Below, piece by piece: positions 24,965-33,456 of a stretch of 64,000 nucleotides of DNA. The notes below the pieces were generated by a model. It did no database searches. It saw only the letters and a program-made list of their open reading frames with translations, and was not told the DNA's origin. The translations under genes were made by a program, and so were the position numbers. Source of the stretch: Pseudoflavonifractor gallinarum (GTDB taxonomy: Bacteria > Bacillota > Clostridia > Oscillospirales > Oscillospiraceae); contig NZ_JADCKF010000002.1 in the NCBI RefSeq assembly GCF_014982855.1, positions 186,001 to 250,000 of the forward strand, read 5' to 3'. Numbering within the stretch: the stretch's first letter is position 1; the number at the start of each line of letters is the position of its first letter.

Positions 24965-24976
24965 GATCTCCCTCTC

Positions 24977-25014
24977 ACGGGGCTCTCCGCACACAGGGCG
25001 GGGGGCCCCGTTTT
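24977..25014 (+). terminator. Hairpin terminator of the MacB-like operon
   Basis: The stem CGGGGC / GCCCCG has a large loop and is followed by TTTT. Moderate strength. Confidence 0.55.
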
Positions 25015-25074
25015 GGCGCGGAGCAGGGGGGTTGACCGAAATGACAAAGCGCAAAACACTATGCAGCCAGGATA

Positions 25075-25103
25075 TTGTATCTTGTGACAAAATGGGATAG
25101 AGT
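25075..25103 (+). promoter_or_regulatory. Possible promoter of the SLH-domain protein gene
   Basis: TTGTAT at 25075-25080 and TAGAGT at 25098-25103 have 17-bp spacing. It would give a leader of about 115 nt. Confidence 0.45.
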
Positions 25104-25223
25104 TATCCCAGAAAGGTTTCCTTAATTTGACTTTCGTTCGGGAAACACAGGAGAGGAGTGGTATTTGACCCTGTTTTTCATTGCGCGGATACCCAAAATC
25201 AGAAGAAGGAGTGATACAAGATC

Positions 25224-28200
25224 ATGACCAGAATCAAGCGCCTGCTGTCCTCGCTGGTGGCGTGCTGCATGGTGCTGATGCTTCTGCCGGTCTCGGCGCT
25301 GGCGGCCAATACGGCCAACCGGGACAACTTTATCACGGACTTCCAGAAGATGGACCACAGCGGCTGGACCGCCGTGTCCACAGCGGAGGACCTGAAGAAC
25401 ATCAGCAGCGATCTGAGCGGCGCCTACTACCTGACCGGGGACATCGATCTCTCCGGGGAGGAGTGGGTCCCCCTCGGCAGCCAGAGCAAGCCCTTTACCG
25501 GCACGCTGGACGGCTGCGGGTATGTGATCCGCAATCTGACCATCACCGGGCGGAACGGACGGAACGACTTCGGTCTGTTCGGCGCGGCCAGAAATGCCCA
25601 GATCTTTGACCTGGGCCTGGAGAACGTGAACATCAAGGTGAACAGCGACTCCCAGGGCAGCACCACCGCCTCCAACGTGGGCGGCCTGGTGGGCTATGCC
25701 ACCAGCACCGCCGGAGGGGCCACGGTCCTCATGAACTGCTATGTGACCGGCACGGTCTCCTTCAATTCCTCCGGCGAGTCGGCCGGCTACGTGGGCGGCC
25801 TGGTGGGCCGGGCCGAGACCAACCGTTACAGCAGCACCTACGGCAGCAGCGTGATGGTGTCGGCCTCCTACAACCGGGCCAAGGTGACGGGCAGCGGATA
25901 CAGCTGCGCCGTGGACGCCGGCGGCCTGGTGGGCTATGCCCACTCCAAGGACGAGTACGGCCGCCTGGGGATGCAGTACTGCTTCAACACCGGCGCCGTG
26001 ACCGCCTATGCCTCCACCGCCTACACCACGGCCGGCGGCCTGGTGGGCAGCAACTATTCCAGCAGCTCCATCCATGTCTGCTACAACGCCGGCAACATCT
26101 TCGCCACCGGCGGACAGGGGATGGGCGGCATGTACCGCTCCTCCTTCCTGGCCGGCGGCCTGGTGGGTGACAACGGCAATGCCGTGCTCATCCACGGCTC
26201 CTACAACTACGGCGACGTGACGGCCGAGAATACCGACTCCACCAACGACTGCGACGTGGTCGCCGGCGGCCTGGTGGGCCAGGGCAACTACCAGACCGGC
26301 GTGGAGCAGAGCTACAACGCCGGTGAGGTCAGCGCCGAGGGCAACTACGGCGCCGCCCGGGCGGGCGGTCTGGCCGGCCTCATCAACGCCATTCGGGAGG
26401 ACTACAACCTGCGCAGCGGCGCCTACTTCACCGACAGCTTCGTCCTGTCCGACTCGGTGGCGGTCTACGGCCGCGCCGACGTGAGCAAGGCCGCCCTGGT
26501 CTACACCACCGACGCCGAGCCCGGCAAGTGGGTGGACAACGGCTTCGGCAACATCTGGCAGGAGGGCACCAAGGACACCGTCACCAAGAACACTGCCCTG
26601 GCCGTGGACGACATCAGCGGCAACGCCGAGGACAACGCCAAGGGCGGCAAGATCACCCGCGCCCAGGCCAGCCAGTGGAGCACCTACGCCGCCGAGGGCT
26701 GGACCAGCGATGATTGGCAGTCCGTGAGCGATTGCCCCTATCCCCAGCTCTTCTTCCAGAACGAGACTCTGGGCTACACCGGCGGCGCCGTGCGGGGCGA
26801 GCTGGGCGGCACCGTCACCATCGACAACCCCGCGCCCCGGATGGGCGACACCCTCACCGCCGTGACCACCGGCCTCACGGTGACCCCGGATGAGGCCGAG
26901 ATGGGCGCCCTCTCCTACCAGTGGATGCGCTCCGGCTCTGCCATCTCCGGCGCGGTGGGCGCCTCCTACCAGCTCACCGCTCAGGACGTGGGCCACACCA
27001 TCCGCGTGGCGGTGCAGGCCTCCAACTGCACCGGCACCGTGACCTCCGACCCCACCGCCAGCGTGGGCAAGGGCATCTACTCCGGCACCGCCCAGCTGAC
27101 CCAGAACATCCGGGTGGGCGAGACCGGCGGCTCGGTGGACGTGAACCTGAACCGCCTGGTGCCCGACGCCCTCAACCCCAGCTATACCTATGTGGGCATG
27201 ACCGACACCGACGGCATCCTGAGCGGGGAGCCCACGATCTCCGGCTCCACCATGACCGTGACCTACAACCCGGTCTATGAGGTGGACAAGACGGCCTCCA
27301 TCGACCTGAAGATCGCCTCCGACACCTACGAGGAGATCAACGCCGTGGTGACCATCCGCTCGGCCAACAAGGACGTGCTCCCCGAGGGGGCCATCCTGTG
27401 CGGCGACGTGAGCGTCCCCTACAGCGGTGAGAGCCAGGGCGTGGGCCCGGCCAGCGTCACCGGTGAGTATACCGGCGGGGCGTTCACCTTCACCTACCAG
27501 TATCAGGGCCAGGGCTATGACAGCATGACGCCTCCCACCGACGTGGGTACCTACACCGTCACCATCACCGCCGAGAATGACGACTACCTGGGTACCGCCA
27601 CCGCCGCCCTGACCATCACCCCCAAGGCCCTGAGCGCCGAGATGGCGTCGGTCTCCCGGGTGACCTATGACGGCCAGGGCCACACCCCCGCCCTCCTCGT
27701 GGAGGACGGCGGCAGCACCCTGGTGCAGGATCGGGACTACACCGCCGCCCTCACCGAGCGCACCGCCGCGGGCACCTACCCCGTGGAGATCACCGGTATG
27801 GGCAACTACACCGGCACCATCACCGTGGACTTTGTGATCGATCCCAAGGACATCGCGGGCGCCGCCGTGACCCTGCCCCAGGACGGCTTCGTCTACACCG
27901 GCAGCCCCGTGGAGCCTGAGGTCACCTCCGTGACCGTGGACGGCCTCACCCTGGGCCAGGGCGATTACACCGTAAGCTACACCAACAACACCGCCGTGGG
28001 CGTGGGCACCGTGACCGTCACCGGTCAGGGCAACTTCACCGGCACGGCGGAGAAGGACTTCGTCATCACCGAGTCCGACTACTACTTCTCCATCACCGCC
28101 CCCAAGACCATGGTGGTGGGCCAGAACGCCTCCGCCTCCGCCGCCCTGGTGGGCCTGGAGAGCGCGTCTGCCTATGACCACGCCCTCATCCAGATCACGG

Positions 28201-29648
28201 TGGAGGGTCCCGAGGGGGCCAAGCCCCAGATCCTGGCCACCGACACCACCGGTCAGGAGCACAACCTGGCCGAGGTGGGCCAGTGGGGCCCCGACGGCGG
28301 CTTCCATGTGGAGGCCGGCTACCGGGCCGACACCCCCCTGAAGCTGGTCTTTGATCAGCCGGGCACCTACAAGGCCACCTTCCAGCTGGTGGACCTGGAC
28401 CAGGACCGCGCGGTGCTGGGCGGCGGGTCCTTCCAGATCACGGTGGGCCACGCCTACACCTTCGACATCGAGGCCCCCGACACCCTGCGGCCCAACCAGA
28501 GCGGCCAGGGCAGCGCCACCCTGAAGGGCGACCCCAACGCCCCCGCCTATGCCCACGCCCTCATCCAGATCGCGGTGGAGGCCCCCGAGGGGGCCAAGCC
28601 CCAGATCCTGGCCACCGACGAGACCGGCAAGGAGTACAACCTGGCCGAGGTGGGCCAGTGGGGCCCCGACGGCGGCTTCCCGGTGAGCGCCAATTACAGC
28701 GCCAAGACCGACCTGAAGCTGGTCTTTGACCAGAAGGGCACCTACAAGGCCACCTTCCAGCTGGTGGATCTGGACTCCGGCAAGGTCATCGGCGCCGGGG
28801 AGAAGACCATCGAGGTCCGCAATCCCAGCTCGGGCGGCTCCTCCAGCACCTACGCCATCAAAGTGGAGGAGAGTGACCACGGCAAGGTGACCAGCAGCAG
28901 CACCTGGGCCTCCCAGGGCGCCACGGTGACCCTGACCGTCCAGCCCGACGAGGGCTATGTGCTGGACACCCTCACCGTCACCGACCGGGACGGGGAGGAG
29001 CGCAAGCTCACCGAGAAGAGCGAGAACAAGTACACCTTCACCATGCCCGACACCTCCGTCACCGTGGAGGCCACCTTTGTGGAGGAGGGCGCGGTGACCC
29101 TGCCCTTCACCGACGTGAAGGAGGGCGACTGGTACTATGAGGCCGTGTGCTACACCTATGAGCACCACATGATGACGGGCACCAGCGACACCCAGTTTGC
29201 CCCCGCCGCCAACCTCACCCGCGGCATGATCGCCCAGGTCCTCTACAACCTGGAGGAGAAGCCCGCCGCGGCCGGCACCTCCTTCGTGGATGTCCCCGCC
29301 GACGCCTGGTATGCCAAGGCGGTCAACTGGGCGGCCTCCGCCGGCATCGTGGACGGCTACGGCAGCGGCAAGTTCGGCCCCGAGGACCCGGTCACCCGGG
29401 AGCAGATGGCCGCCATCCTCTACCGCTACGCCCAGTACAAGGACTACGACGTCACCGCCACCGCCGACCTGAGCGCCTTTGCCGACCGGGACAAGATCTC
29501 CGGCTGGGCCGAGCACGCCATGTCCTGGGCGGTGGGCGACGGTCTCCTGAACGGCAAGACCGCCACCATCCTGGATCCCACCGGCACCGCCACCCGGGCG
29601 GAGGTGGCCCAGATCCTCATGAACTTCGCGGAGAACACGGCGAAATAA
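25224..29648 (+). CDS. Large GLUG/SLH-domain surface protein (1474 aa)
   Basis: This is a secreted, cell-wall-attached protein. It has a signal peptide (1-28, ending ALAAN) and a beta-helix-like region (about 60-390) with six GLUG-type GGLVG motifs. An Ig-like segment (about 535-620) is followed by MBG/YGX-like repeats (about 740-950) and two near-identical tandem domains (about 955-1080 and 1085-1200, sharing PEGAKPQILATD and LAEVGQWGPDGGF). Next are a bacterial-repeat segment (about 1210-1290) and three SLH domains (about 1291-1473; LTRGMIAQVLYNL, VTREQMAAILYRYA, ATRAEVAQILMNFA), which bind pyruvylated wall polymer. ATG 25224 follows AGAAGGAG. An adhesin or S-layer-associated role is inferred. 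Confidence 0.88.
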   Translation: MTRIKRLLSSLVACCMVLMLLPVSALAANTANRDNFITDFQKMDHSGWTAVSTAEDLKNISSDLSGAYYLTGDIDLSGEEWVPLGSQSKPFTGTLDGCGYVIRNLTITGRNGRNDFGLFGAARNAQIFDLGLENVNIKVNSDSQGSTTASNVGGLVGYATSTAGGATVLMNCYVTGTVSFNSSGESAGYVGGLVGRAETNRYSSTYGSSVMVSASYNRAKVTGSGYSCAVDAGGLVGYAHSKDEYGRLGMQYCFNTGAVTAYASTAYTTAGGLVGSNYSSSSIHVCYNAGNIFATGGQGMGGMYRSSFLAGGLVGDNGNAVLIHGSYNYGDVTAENTDSTNDCDVVAGGLVGQGNYQTGVEQSYNAGEVSAEGNYGAARAGGLAGLINAIREDYNLRSGAYFTDSFVLSDSVAVYGRADVSKAALVYTTDAEPGKWVDNGFGNIWQEGTKDTVTKNTALAVDDISGNAEDNAKGGKITRAQASQWSTYAAEGWTSDDWQSVSDCPYPQLFFQNETLGYTGGAVRGELGGTVTIDNPAPRMGDTLTAVTTGLTVTPDEAEMGALSYQWMRSGSAISGAVGASYQLTAQDVGHTIRVAVQASNCTGTVTSDPTASVGKGIYSGTAQLTQNIRVGETGGSVDVNLNRLVPDALNPSYTYVGMTDTDGILSGEPTISGSTMTVTYNPVYEVDKTASIDLKIASDTYEEINAVVTIRSANKDVLPEGAILCGDVSVPYSGESQGVGPASVTGEYTGGAFTFTYQYQGQGYDSMTPPTDVGTYTVTITAENDDYLGTATAALTITPKALSAEMASVSRVTYDGQGHTPALLVEDGGSTLVQDRDYTAALTERTAAGTYPVEITGMGNYTGTITVDFVIDPKDIAGAAVTLPQDGFVYTGSPVEPEVTSVTVDGLTLGQGDYTVSYTNNTAVGVGTVTVTGQGNFTGTAEKDFVITESDYYFSITAPKTMVVGQNASASAALVGLESASAYDHALIQITVEGPEGAKPQILATDTTGQEHNLAEVGQWGPDGGFHVEAGYRADTPLKLVFDQPGTYKATFQLVDLDQDRAVLGGGSFQITVGHAYTFDIEAPDTLRPNQSGQGSATLKGDPNAPAYAHALIQIAVEAPEGAKPQILATDETGKEYNLAEVGQWGPDGGFPVSANYSAKTDLKLVFDQKGTYKATFQLVDLDSGKVIGAGEKTIEVRNPSSGGSSSTYAIKVEESDHGKVTSSSTWASQGATVTLTVQPDEGYVLDTLTVTDRDGEERKLTEKSENKYTFTMPDTSVTVEATFVEEGAVTLPFTDVKEGDWYYEAVCYTYEHHMMTGTSDTQFAPAANLTRGMIAQVLYNLEEKPAAAGTSFVDVPADAWYAKAVNWAASAGIVDGYGSGKFGPEDPVTREQMAAILYRYAQYKDYDVTATADLSAFADRDKISGWAEHAMSWAVGDGLLNGKTATILDPTGTATRAEVAQILMNFAENTAK

Positions 29649-29685
29649 ACCGCACGTTCCTCTCTCCACCTTTCTACCCTTTGCA

Positions 29686-29722
29686 GGCCGACGGGCGCTC
29701 CGAATTGGAGCGCCCGCCGGCC
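29686..29722 (+). terminator. Hairpin after the SLH gene, left partner of repeat copy 5
   Basis: GGCCG-A-CGGGCGCTCC pairs with GGAGCGCCCG-C-CGGCC. There is no T run. A closely related hairpin stands on the other side of the repeat at 29960-29988. Confidence 0.55.
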
Positions 29723-29725
29723 TCA

Positions 29726-29914
29726 GCGTGTCGAAATCTTTCGACACGCTTCTCAAAAATGCAGGCATTTTTTCGAGGGGATGCAGCCCCCTGCGTCGCA
29801 CGCGCAAAGCGCGCACGCTTGTGGGCTGAGCAGAGTGTTTTCCGACGTACACGCCGCCGGAAAACACGATTTGACCCCCTTCCGTCGTCTGCGGACGACG
29901 GAACTCTGCGAGGC
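29726..29914 (+). repeat. Mosaic palindromic element, copy 5 (189 bp, plus orientation)
   Basis: The order is A (GCGTGTCGAA-ATCT-TTCGACACGC), B, C, D, E. The E stem is CCGTCGTC-TGCG-GACGACGG instead of CCGCCGTC / GACGGCGG, a paired change on both arms. The C stem outer part differs too (GCAGCCC / GGGCTG). It fills the 444-bp gap between the SLH gene and the phage-like cassette together with two hairpins and a promoter. Confidence 0.85.
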
Positions 29915-29959
29915 CCTTGCAGCACAAAGCGCAGAAATGCACCGCATCGCCAGACTGCC

Positions 29960-29995
29960 GACCGGCGCTCCGGATAGGAGCGCCGGTCTTTTTTT
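29960..29995 (+). terminator. Intrinsic terminator downstream of repeat copy 5
   Basis: GACCGGCGCTCC-GGATA-GGAGCGCCGGTC is followed by seven T. It resembles the hairpin at 29686-29722 in stem and loop. Confidence 0.85.
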
Positions 29996-30017
29996 ACGGA
30001 AACCAGTCTTTCAAAAA

Positions 30018-30050
30018 TATCTTGACAAGATACTAGAACGGGTGTATGAT
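30018..30050 (+). promoter_or_regulatory. Promoter and palindromic operator of the prophage-like cassette
   Basis: TTGACA at 30022-30027 and TATGAT at 30045-30050 have 17-bp spacing. A perfect 15-nt palindrome TATCTTG-A-CAAGATA (30018-30032) covers the -35 box, an ideal repressor site. Confidence 0.7.
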
Positions 30051-30092
30051 ATCCTCTAAGGAGATTATAGAACATTAGTACGAGGATATGCC

Positions 30093-30626
30093 ATGGAACA
30101 GAGGAGACAGAGTGCATCGGACTGGGTCCGGATCCCGGCCGCCCTCCGGTATGACCGGCGGCTGTCCGCCAAGGCCAAGCTGCTGTACGGGGAGATCGAG
30201 GCCCTCGCCTGCCGGACGGGGTACTGCCACGCCCACAACGGCTATTTCTGCGCCCGCCTGGGGATGAGCGACCGGACCGTCACCCGGCTGCTGGCCGAGC
30301 TGACCCGGGAGGGATACCTGCGCCTGGAGGTGCGCCGGGGGCCGGACCGGCAGGTGTTGGAGCGGCGGATCTTCCCCGGCCGGGCGGGGGAGGAGCGGGT
30401 ACCCCCTCCCGACAGAAATGACGGGACCCCTCCTGACAAAATTGACGGGACCCCTCCCGACAAAAATGGCGGAGAGAGTAAGTCAAGAAAAGAGAATATT
30501 CCCCCTAAAGTCCCCCAGGAGGGGGACGGTGTGTTCCACAGGAGCGGGAGGCGGAAGACGCGGGGGGCGCGCAGGTATCACCTGGAATTGATCGACGGGG
30601 AGGAGGTAGTGGTCTATGATGACTGA
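30093..30626 (+). CDS. Phage-type replication initiator-like HTH protein
   Basis: This 177-aa protein opens with a helix-turn-helix domain of the kind found in phage/plasmid replication proteins (residues about 8-90: WVRIPAALRYDRRLSAKAKLLYGEI, then a recognition helix in MSDRTVTRLLAELTREGYL). The middle is a Pro/Asp-rich stretch with three copies of a DGTPPDK-like unit (about 107-125) that may have expanded by slippage. The C-terminus is basic and then acidic. The next gene is DnaB helicase with an 11-bp overlap, which fits a role in origin recognition and helicase loading. The exact function is inferred. Confidence 0.65.
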   Translation: MEQRRQSASDWVRIPAALRYDRRLSAKAKLLYGEIEALACRTGYCHAHNGYFCARLGMSDRTVTRLLAELTREGYLRLEVRRGPDRQVLERRIFPGRAGEERVPPPDRNDGTPPDKIDGTPPDKNGGESKSRKENIPPKVPQEGDGVFHRSGRRKTRGARRYHLELIDGEEVVVYDD

Positions 30627-32013
30627 CGGCCTGGAGGCCGAACAGGCGGTGGTGGGTTCCATCCTGCTGGACGGGCAGTGCCTGCCGGTGGTGGAGGGGC
30701 TGCTCCGGCCGGAGGACTTCGTGCTGGAGGCCGACCGGGCCATCTACCGCACGGCGGTGGCCCTGGCCCGGGCCAACCGGCCGGTGGACCCCCTGACCAT
30801 CCTGGAGGAGGCCCGGACCCGGCACGCCGACGTGAGCCGGGAATACCTGATGCAGCTCATGGAGATCACCCCCACCGCCGCCAATGTGGAGCTCTACGCC
30901 CGGCAGGTGCGGGAGCAGTCGGTCCGCCGGGCCATCCGGAGCCTGGGGGAGGAGCTCCAGCGGCGGGTGGACGGGCACGACGAGACCGCCGCCATCCTGG
31001 CCCAGGCCGGGCGGCGGGTGGAGGAGCTCCAGACCGGGGGCGTGGGCGGGGACCTGCTGGCCCCGGAGGAGTCCCTCCTGGCCTTCTTCGACCACCGGGG
31101 GAAGGTGGACGCCGGGACGGCCTGCCGCTTCGTGCCCACCGGCTTCCGGGACATCGACCTGCTGCTGGGGGGCGGGATGCTGGCGGGGGGCATGTACATC
31201 CTGGCGGCCCGGCCGGGCATGGGCAAGACCACGGTGGCCCTCAACATCGCCGACCGGGTGGCCGAGCGGAGCGGGCCGGTCCTCTTCGTGTCCCTGGAGA
31301 TGGACGAGGAGCAGCTCACGGCCAAGCGCCTGAGCCGCCTGGCCGGCATTCCGGGCAGCCGCCTGCTGATGGACCAGCTCACCGAGGAGGAGTATCAGAA
31401 GCTGGCCCAGGCCAGCGCCAAGCTCAGCCGCCTGCCCCTGCACATCAACCGCAGCCCCTCGGTCACGGTGGACGACATCGCCCTCCTGGCCCGGCAGGTG
31501 AAGGACCTCCGGCTCCTGGTGGTGGACTACATCGGAAAGATCTCCCCCGGCCGGGAGGGGCGGCGGAAGGACCGCATCGAGTACATGACCGAGATCTCGG
31601 GGGCCCTCAAGACCCTGGCCCGGACCCTGCGCATCCCGGCCCTGGTGCTCTGCCAGCTCAACCGCCAGACCGAGGGCCAGCGGGACCGGGTGCCCCAGCT
31701 CTCCCACCTGCGGGACACCGGGGCCATCGAGCAGGACGCCGACGGGGTGCTCTTCCTCTACCGGGCGGACTACTACGACCGGCACAGGCCCGGCGGCTTT
31801 GCCCCCTCCCCGCTGGAGATCATCGTGGCCAAGAACCGCCACGGCGGGACGGGGACGTGCGAGATGGCGGCCTGCCTGGCCCTGAGCAAGCTCCACCCGG
31901 TGAGCAACGATCCCCGGCGGGCCTGGCAGAGGGCCTGCGCGGCGGAGGGGGTGGGGAGGAAGGAGCATACCCCGGCGGAGAATGAGAAGAGTTCGGAGGA
32001 GAGGACAGGATGA
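30616..32013 (+). CDS. Replicative DNA helicase, DnaB family (phage-type)
   Basis: This 465-aa helicase has the N-terminal DnaB domain (EAEQAVVGSILLDGQCL, residues 6-22; paired helices to about 105) and a RecA-like C-terminal ATPase: Walker A ARPGMGKTT, Walker B LLVVDYIGKI, plus CQLNRQTEG and LRDTGAIEQDADGVLFLYR. It is full-length. The Lys/Glu-rich C-terminal tail overlaps the tail-protein gene by 4 bp. The chromosomal dnaB is normally next to rplI, so this one, tied to phage genes, is most likely phage-derived. Confidence 0.88.
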   Translation: MMTDGLEAEQAVVGSILLDGQCLPVVEGLLRPEDFVLEADRAIYRTAVALARANRPVDPLTILEEARTRHADVSREYLMQLMEITPTAANVELYARQVREQSVRRAIRSLGEELQRRVDGHDETAAILAQAGRRVEELQTGGVGGDLLAPEESLLAFFDHRGKVDAGTACRFVPTGFRDIDLLLGGGMLAGGMYILAARPGMGKTTVALNIADRVAERSGPVLFVSLEMDEEQLTAKRLSRLAGIPGSRLLMDQLTEEEYQKLAQASAKLSRLPLHINRSPSVTVDDIALLARQVKDLRLLVVDYIGKISPGREGRRKDRIEYMTEISGALKTLARTLRIPALVLCQLNRQTEGQRDRVPQLSHLRDTGAIEQDADGVLFLYRADYYDRHRPGGFAPSPLEIIVAKNRHGGTGTCEMAACLALSKLHPVSNDPRRAWQRACAAEGVGRKEHTPAENEKSSEERTG

Positions 32014-32891
32014 CCAATACGACCAACTATGGGCTGCGAAAGCCGGAGAAACAGGATCCCGTGGACATTGCGGACCTGAATTACAACGCCGACGCCATCG
32101 ACGCGGCCATGCACGAGAACCGAACGACGCGGGCCGACCTGAAATTGTCCAATTTGGACACGGCCCAGGAGGCCCTTGCCAACCTGGGGGCGGAGGTGCG
32201 CAGGAACCTGCTGTGCAACGGCTGCTTTACCGGCGGGGGCAGCCAGAAGGGGGAGGGAGCCCTCCCCATCAATCAGCGGGGGGCGGTCCTCTATACGGGG
32301 GGCTACACCATGGACGGCTGGAAGCTGAGCGGGGGCACGCTGGCCATAAAGGAGGACTGCGTCGAGGTGGAGGCCCCGGCGGAAGCCCTGGTTACGCTGG
32401 AGTGCGCCGTGGAAGCGCCCGCCCAATACAGCGGCAGGACCCTCACGCTGTCCGCGCTGGCCGAGCGGGTCAGCGGGACGGAGTACTGCTATATCACGAA
32501 CATCTTTGACACCTATAAAAAAGATGCGGCCATTCCGGACGAAAAGGGGGTCTGCGCCCTGACGGATACCGCCGGGACGCTGACCGCCGCCCTGAAATTT
32601 GTGTTTGTGTGCGGCAAGGGGTGCAAGATCCGGCTGTACGCCGCAAAGCTGGAGGAGGGGGAGGTCCAGACGCTGAGCTGGAGAGATGCGTCTGGCAGGC
32701 CGCAGCTCTTTGCCGGGCCGGAATACGGGAAGGCGCTGGCCGCCTGCCAGCGGTATTTCCAGCTCTATTCCTCGGCGGACCAGCGGCCTGAGCGAGCGGT
32801 CGACTGCCGCCCGGTCATGCGGATCGACCCCACCCCCGGAACGGTCCGGATCGGGGAGGTCACTTATTACACGAATTCGGCGGAACTGTAA
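32010..32891 (+). CDS. Phage tail fibre/collar-like protein
   Basis: This 293-aa protein begins with a block (TNYGLRKPEKQDPVDIADLNYNADAID) widely found at the N-terminus of Firmicute phage tail-fibre or baseplate-attached proteins. The remainder looks like a carbohydrate-binding beta-sandwich (GGYTMDGWKLSGGTLAIK onward), as in receptor-binding tips. Its start overlaps the helicase stop by 4 bp (ATGA), an unusual junction because replication and tail genes are usually far apart in phage genomes. Confidence 0.7.
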   Translation: MTNTTNYGLRKPEKQDPVDIADLNYNADAIDAAMHENRTTRADLKLSNLDTAQEALANLGAEVRRNLLCNGCFTGGGSQKGEGALPINQRGAVLYTGGYTMDGWKLSGGTLAIKEDCVEVEAPAEALVTLECAVEAPAQYSGRTLTLSALAERVSGTEYCYITNIFDTYKKDAAIPDEKGVCALTDTAGTLTAALKFVFVCGKGCKIRLYAAKLEEGEVQTLSWRDASGRPQLFAGPEYGKALAACQRYFQLYSSADQRPERAVDCRPVMRIDPTPGTVRIGEVTYYTNSAEL

Positions 32892-32901
32892 AGGAGGGGC
32901 T

Positions 32902-33243
32902 ATGCTTTACGAAGAGAAGAGCACCGTGTACGTCCGGTTGGACGGCGACAGGATCACAGACATCAACAGCTCCGCGTTTCTGGGCGACACCCGCGGATGG
33001 ACGGCCATCGACGCCGGAACCGGAGACCGGTTTCGGCACGCATATCGGCACTATCTCCCGGGCCGGCCGCTGGACGGCGACGGCATATCCCTGTGGAAGC
33101 TGGCGGGCGGCAAGCCGGTGGAGCGCACAGCGGAGGAGATCGAGGCCGACCGGGCGGCGCTGGTCCCGCCCGCGCCCACCGCGCTGGAGCAGCTCCGGGC
33201 GGACGTGGATTTTCTGGCCATCATGCAGGGGGTGGAACTATGA
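32902..33243 (+). CDS. Phage tail-associated hypothetical protein (113 aa)
   Basis: ATG 32902 follows a strong AAGGAGGGG. The protein is soluble, with no signal peptide, and ends in a short helix (ALEQLRADVDFLAIMQGVEL) seen at the C-terminus of many small phage proteins encoded just before XkdX. I do not recognise a defined domain. It overlaps xkdX by 4 bp, supporting a structural or chaperone role in tail assembly. Confidence 0.6.
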   Translation: MLYEEKSTVYVRLDGDRITDINSSAFLGDTRGWTAIDAGTGDRFRHAYRHYLPGRPLDGDGISLWKLAGGKPVERTAEEIEADRAALVPPAPTALEQLRADVDFLAIMQGVEL

Positions 33244-33374
33244 ATGTGGAGGAGCTGGCCCGGAAATACTATCCCCGCCTCTGGGACGAGCGGCGCATCG
33301 AGGCGCTGGTGGCGGCGGGCCGCCTGAGCCGGGAGGCGGCGGAGGCCATCCTGCGCGAAGCGGAGCAGGCTTGA
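33240..33374 (+). CDS. XkdX-family phage protein (44 aa)
   Basis: This short ORF starts at ATG 33240 overlapping the previous stop (ATGA). It has the pattern of XkdX proteins: an N-terminal helix with YYPRLWDERRIEALVAAGRLS and a short second helix (REAAEAILREAEQA). XkdX is found between tail-fibre and lysis genes in PBSX-like phages; its molecular role is unknown. Too short for most ORF callers, but position and sequence both fit. Confidence 0.75.
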   Translation: MNVEELARKYYPRLWDERRIEALVAAGRLSREAAEAILREAEQA

Positions 33375-33456
33375 GAGGCAAACGAGTGGAAAATCCCCGG
33401 AGCAGAGACCGCCGCGGGCTGGCGGGCCGACCCGGGAGGGAGACAAGGAGGACACC

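Noticed and set aside
25122-29942. 1606-codon open frame on the minus strand opposite the SLH protein gene
   Set aside because: It is a shadow of the GC-rich coding strand: His/Gly/Val-rich, no ribosome site, and it runs through the repeat and into the next intergenic region. The plus strand has a signal peptide, GLUG and SLH domains.
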